A stretch of 64,000 nucleotides of DNA from Adenanthera pavonina (Eukaryota > Streptophyta > Magnoliopsida > Fabales > Fabaceae): positions 7,132,501-7,196,500 of the forward strand of contig JAIVEN010000003.1 of the NCBI GenBank assembly GCA_026686845.1, in the 5' to 3' direction. The translations under genes were made by a program, and so were the position numbers. Shown here one piece after another: positions 60,648 to 64,000 of the stretch. The notes beneath the pieces were generated by a model. That model was not told where the DNA came from and did not search any database. It was given only the letters and a program-made list of their open reading frames with translations. Numbering within the stretch: position 1 is the first letter of the stretch; every line of letters starts with the position of its first letter.

Positions 60648-62514
60648 CAATTTTTGTAGAGTGAAACCATGTGGAAATAGAAATTTTCCAAATGAAAGCC
60701 TTTTTATGAATAAGCCAATTCATTGGGACCTTGTAGATCCCCTCATATCATGTCATTAGGCATCGTGATGCAAGCATATTACATTTTAATTAGGTATGTG
60801 TATTTTTAGGTTTATTATAAATTATATACACACACATTCTTTTACATTTGTTTTTATCAATATTATGAAAATTGAATCAAACTGGCTATGTCCGATCAAC
60901 GAACCAACAAAAACTAGATTTTAGTTCAATTCGAAACACCTCAAGAATAAAAATTGATTAAAAAATGACCCTTAATATGTTATATAATATTTTCATATGT
61001 AAAATTAATTTAATTATAGAACCAACAAATCTTAAACTAAAGGGTTGCTCAGTATATGGCATAAAGTATTTTTTTTGGGGGCGGGGGATTGAACTTCCCA
61101 CAGCCGGAAACCTTTTTTTCTTTTGGGAATCAAACAAGAACAATTTATGCCATATAACTATGGATGCAACTTTTTTAGTAAAATCTAGGAAATTTATACT
61201 TTTCTAGCATTTTATAACATTTTTTCAAGCTAACCTTATCAGATCTCATAATTCCTAATTAATAAAAGGGTATATTATTGGGTCAATATAAAAGGGTGTT
61301 TAGGTTTTTAATATTAAAAAAATAATATGTTTATTTAAAAAGTAATTTTAACTTTGTGAGAGAAAAAGAAATTAAACAAGTAAATTATACATGAATTCTA
61401 TGAGAAGTTAACTTTTAAAGAAAATTATTTTTTGAAAGGTATATGATTAATAACTAAGCAATTCCTAAAATCTCTAATAATTTAATAGCCAATTTAGTTT
61501 TAAAAATATTAATTATTATATCAAGAATTCAAAGTCCAACTGCCTCTCTCTGCACGTGAAAGTGAACTATGCTTGTACTCTCCACTACTCTTCCCACGGG
61601 TTTAGGGCCAAATCTTGTTTAATTAATATTTTATCTGGAACATTTGAATAAAAAAAATTGTTATTATATAAATAGAGTGAGGCAGTCACGTACGTTGGAT
61701 GAAGGTCATAGAGTAGTAAATATATTATAAAATGGCAAGTCCCAAACGGCATACCTACCGTACGTGGCTCACTTTCCACTGCTCCCCTGCCGATCATATT
61801 TGTATTTGGTTCGCTCGTGTTGCTGTCACGTAATTATTAGCGTGAAGTTGGAATTAGAGGAAATTTCATGCGCATTTTCCTTTGTTTTGGTGTTCGCTAG
61901 CTACATGATGGATCATGTGAATGCAAAATTATAGATATATATATATATCTCTCTGGCTGGTACTTTTAGTCAAATATATACGGCTTTTTTACGTGTATTT
62001 GTCGCTACCGGTGAAAGTGGTCGTTCGTGTGATCAAAGTCAAGGGTCCATCCTGCTCCCTCCCCAATAATATTCCGCTAACTGCTCATTTCTCATCCATC
62101 AACTACGTGTGAGAATAGATTAGATTATATATAAGTGATTATGAAGATAAGTAATTATTTATAATAGATTATAAAAATAAGTAATTATATCAAAAAGTGA
62201 ATTGTGTTTAAATATTTTTAACCCATAGATGATTTTGAGAAAAGAAATATATTTGAATATTAATGTTTAAGTGATTATTGAGTGATTAATGAGAAGAAAA
62301 AGTGAAATAAGTGATTATGAGAGAAAAGTGATTATCATAAGCTGGAAAAAGTAGCTTATGGAAATAATCACTTAAATGGCTATAAGTGATTATTTTGATC
62401 TAGATTGCGTTTGTTTACTGGCTGCATAATCACTTTTATCTACTCCATAATCACTTATAAGCTAAACCAAACATGCTCTAAATGTCCTCTCACAATTGGA
62501 GAGAGAGAATTTGT
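60648..62514. other. Gene-free stretch
   Basis: No gene is seen. From about 62115 to 62480 the sequence is filled with GTGATTAT and its complement AATCACTT, including CATAATCACTTATAAGCT, and ends in AAACCAAACATGCTC. This may be the tip of a foldback or MITE-like element whose limits were not resolved. Confidence 0.4.
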
Positions 62515-62985
62515 TTGATCATGATTCTTGTTTTTATCTTTTAAAAACAATTTTGTGAAATTATTTTTTTTAGAATAAGTTTTGGGATAAGAAGACAAAA
62601 GAATATTTGTTGAATTATTTATTTTGAAAATCACACATAAAAAAATGTTTGAAAAAAATTAATTTGAAAATAGGTTTAATTTGAGTACATAGGTGGATGA
62701 TAGTAGATTATGGTGGTCCAATTGCAGATAGTGGTGGTTGGCGATGATCGATGGTAGAAGGCATCAGTAAGCAGTGGTAGATGATAGTTGACAATAGTTA
62801 GTGGGGTTAATTTGTGATGATTGACAATATTCGGTAGTGGTTGATGATAGTTGACATCAATTGGTGGTAGTTAGTGATGGTTAGCGGTAGCCATTAATAG
62901 CAAATGAGAACAAAAATAGAAAATAAGAAAAAAATTATAGGTTTCTTGTTTTTCTATTCTAAAAAAAAGTTTTAAGAATAAACAA
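62515..62985. repeat. GGTGGT/GATGAT-rich minisatellite-like segment with inverted flanks
   Basis: Positions about 62690-62900 consist of loose repeats such as GTGGTTGATGATAGTTGAC and GTGGTAGTTAGTGATGG. TTCTTGTTTTTATCTTTTAA (about 62522) and TTCTTGTTTTTCTATTCTAA (about 62943) flank it, but both are in the same orientation. Such segments occur inside plant nonautonomous transposons. The class is unresolved. Confidence 0.45.
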
Positions 62986-62988
62986 ATA

Positions 62989-63278
62989 CTTTATCCAATT
63001 CTAAATATAAGACATTTTCAATTACCTCATATATCTTAAGAAAAGAAGTTAAATCATTGAAGTTGTTAAAAAATTCAAATATTTTCCATCAATTGCACTT
63101 ATTAATTACATTATCTCTTATACTTTCAATAATATTTATCTCTCACTTATTAATTATAAACTAGAGACATGAATAGAAAAAATAATTAATGTATTAAATA
63201 ACTCTGTAAGATATCCTACATTTTAAATTAAGTATTATTTCTAGCTAGAAGATGTCTTATATTTAGAACTAGTTAGAG
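62989..63278. mobile_element. Stowaway-like MITE, 290 bp
   Basis: The left end CTTTATCCAATTCTAAATAT and the complemented right end CTCTAACTAGTTCTAAATAT match, and both continue AAGACAT. TA flanks each side (62987-62988 and 63279-63280). Confidence 0.75.
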
Positions 63279-63386
63279 TAGAAAACATACATCTAAACAA
63301 TTTTTTCTTAACAACAACATTATGACCTTTTACATTTCACCCAAAACTCAAAGAATACTCAACCTAACAAATATTATAGGCAGTTG

Positions 63387-63652
63387 CTCCTTTCACTTCA
63401 TATTATAAAGGGTTTTCAACTAATTTATGCTTCTTAAGGAAAGTTAGTTACAAATCTCAAACTTTAAAAAAAAAACTCAATATTTTACTTTTAACTTTAT
63501 TAATTACCAAGTTTCATTTTTTTCTCTACGAGATAGGAAACAAATCAATAAGGGTAAAAAATAAACTATTACTAAAAATTAACACAACATCTTATATTTT
63601 GAACTAATTATAAAAGTCCTAGAAGACCGCCCATAATATGGAGTGGAGGGAG
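63387..63652. mobile_element. Stowaway-like MITE, 266 bp
   Basis: The left end CTCCTTTCACTTCATATTAT and the complemented right end CTCCCTCCACTCCATATTAT match well. TA follows the right end; the left base pair is TG, so one copy of the duplication has mutated. Confidence 0.65.
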
Positions 63653-63689
63653 TATAGCTTGATGGTTTTTCTCATAAGCTAATGCACAA

Positions 63690-64000
63690 CTTAAGCACAA
63701 AAGTTATTGATAGGAATAGTAATAGAGTAATAAATATGCAGCGGAAATAAATCTCTCATACTTGCAAGAATTTATAAGGAGTAATCAAATAAATATTTGG
63801 CAAAATATAAACACTATAGACACATCAAAAGACACATATTTTTAACATGAAAAACCCCTCAAAGTAAGGGTGAAAACCACTGGTCGTTCAGACAATGAAA
63901 ACAACTCCACTATAGTCAAAATAAGAGAACAACAGAGTCTCGATTAAGTGTACAAATTAGTGCTAACAGTCATTTCAACAATCAAAGTAAAAAACTTACA
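63690..64000. other. Possible LTR-retrotransposon flank cut by the window edge
   Basis: ATATGCAGCGGAAATAAAT and TTTTTAACATGAAAAACCCC followed by GGGTGAAAACCACTGG resemble the region common near plant copia-type LTRs (the 'gtggaaaacccc' leader). There is no coding sequence, so this is tentative. Confidence 0.3.

Noticed and set aside
1..64000. tRNA, rRNA or organellar insertion
   Set aside because: No cloverleaf A/B-box pair, rRNA block or plastid/mitochondrial gene was noticed by eye; tRNAscan-SE and organelle BLAST were not available.

Overview
The window is nuclear DNA from a flowering plant. It is very AT-rich. The recognisable genes are split by GT-AG introns, encode plant-specific families (class II formin, group IIa WRKY, cytosolic chorismate mutase, POLAR-like protein), and lie among DNA transposons and MITEs. 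MITEs with CTCCCTCC-type ends next to TA are common in monocots, so a non-grass monocot is possible, but this is weak evidence and I cannot name a species.

Layout: (1) 1-7.3 kb holds a BTB/POZ-like fragment, a two-unit tandem duplication and MITEs. (2) 7.6-10.1 kb holds a complete five-exon cytosolic chorismate mutase (minus strand) lying between two inverted copies of the same ~478-bp Tourist-like MITE. (3) 13.3-15.9 kb holds a three-exon POLAR-like gene (minus), which I infer to be a polarity scaffold. (4) 16.6-20.1 kb is a Helitron whose 5' TC and 3' hairpin-CTAG ends can both be read, carrying a broken helicase. (5) 24.9-33.4 kb is a decayed LINE-like element split by a 6.3-kb CACTA element at 25273-31571. 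The CACTA has matching CACTAGTA ends and an ATT target duplication; it encodes transposase pieces plus an Ulp1/C48-like peptidase domain. (6) 33.4-41 kb is gene-free and AT-rich, with MITEs, a ~210-235 bp tandem repeat and a long-inverted-repeat element. (7) 41.45-53.74 kb is a 17-exon class II formin (plus) with PTEN-like/C2, FH1 and FH2 domains. It has two unusual repeat arrays in the linker and FH1 region, one GC-AG intron, and an apparent one-base frameshift in the PTEN-like domain. (8) 54.6-56.0 kb is a group IIa WRKY gene (minus), convergent with the formin, ending in an EAR-like repressor motif. (9) 56-64 kb has no gene I can support; it holds several MITEs and a 1003-bp TAA-flanked element.

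The four intact-looking genes do not form a pathway. Chorismate mutase is metabolic (Phe/Tyr precursors), the POLAR-like protein and formin belong to cell polarity and cytoskeleton, and the WRKY is a stress/defence regulator. I saw no clear new multi-gene system. The most unusual items are the formin repeat arrays with the frameshift, the rearranged CACTA coding region, and the Helitron and MITEs whose ends can be resolved to the base.
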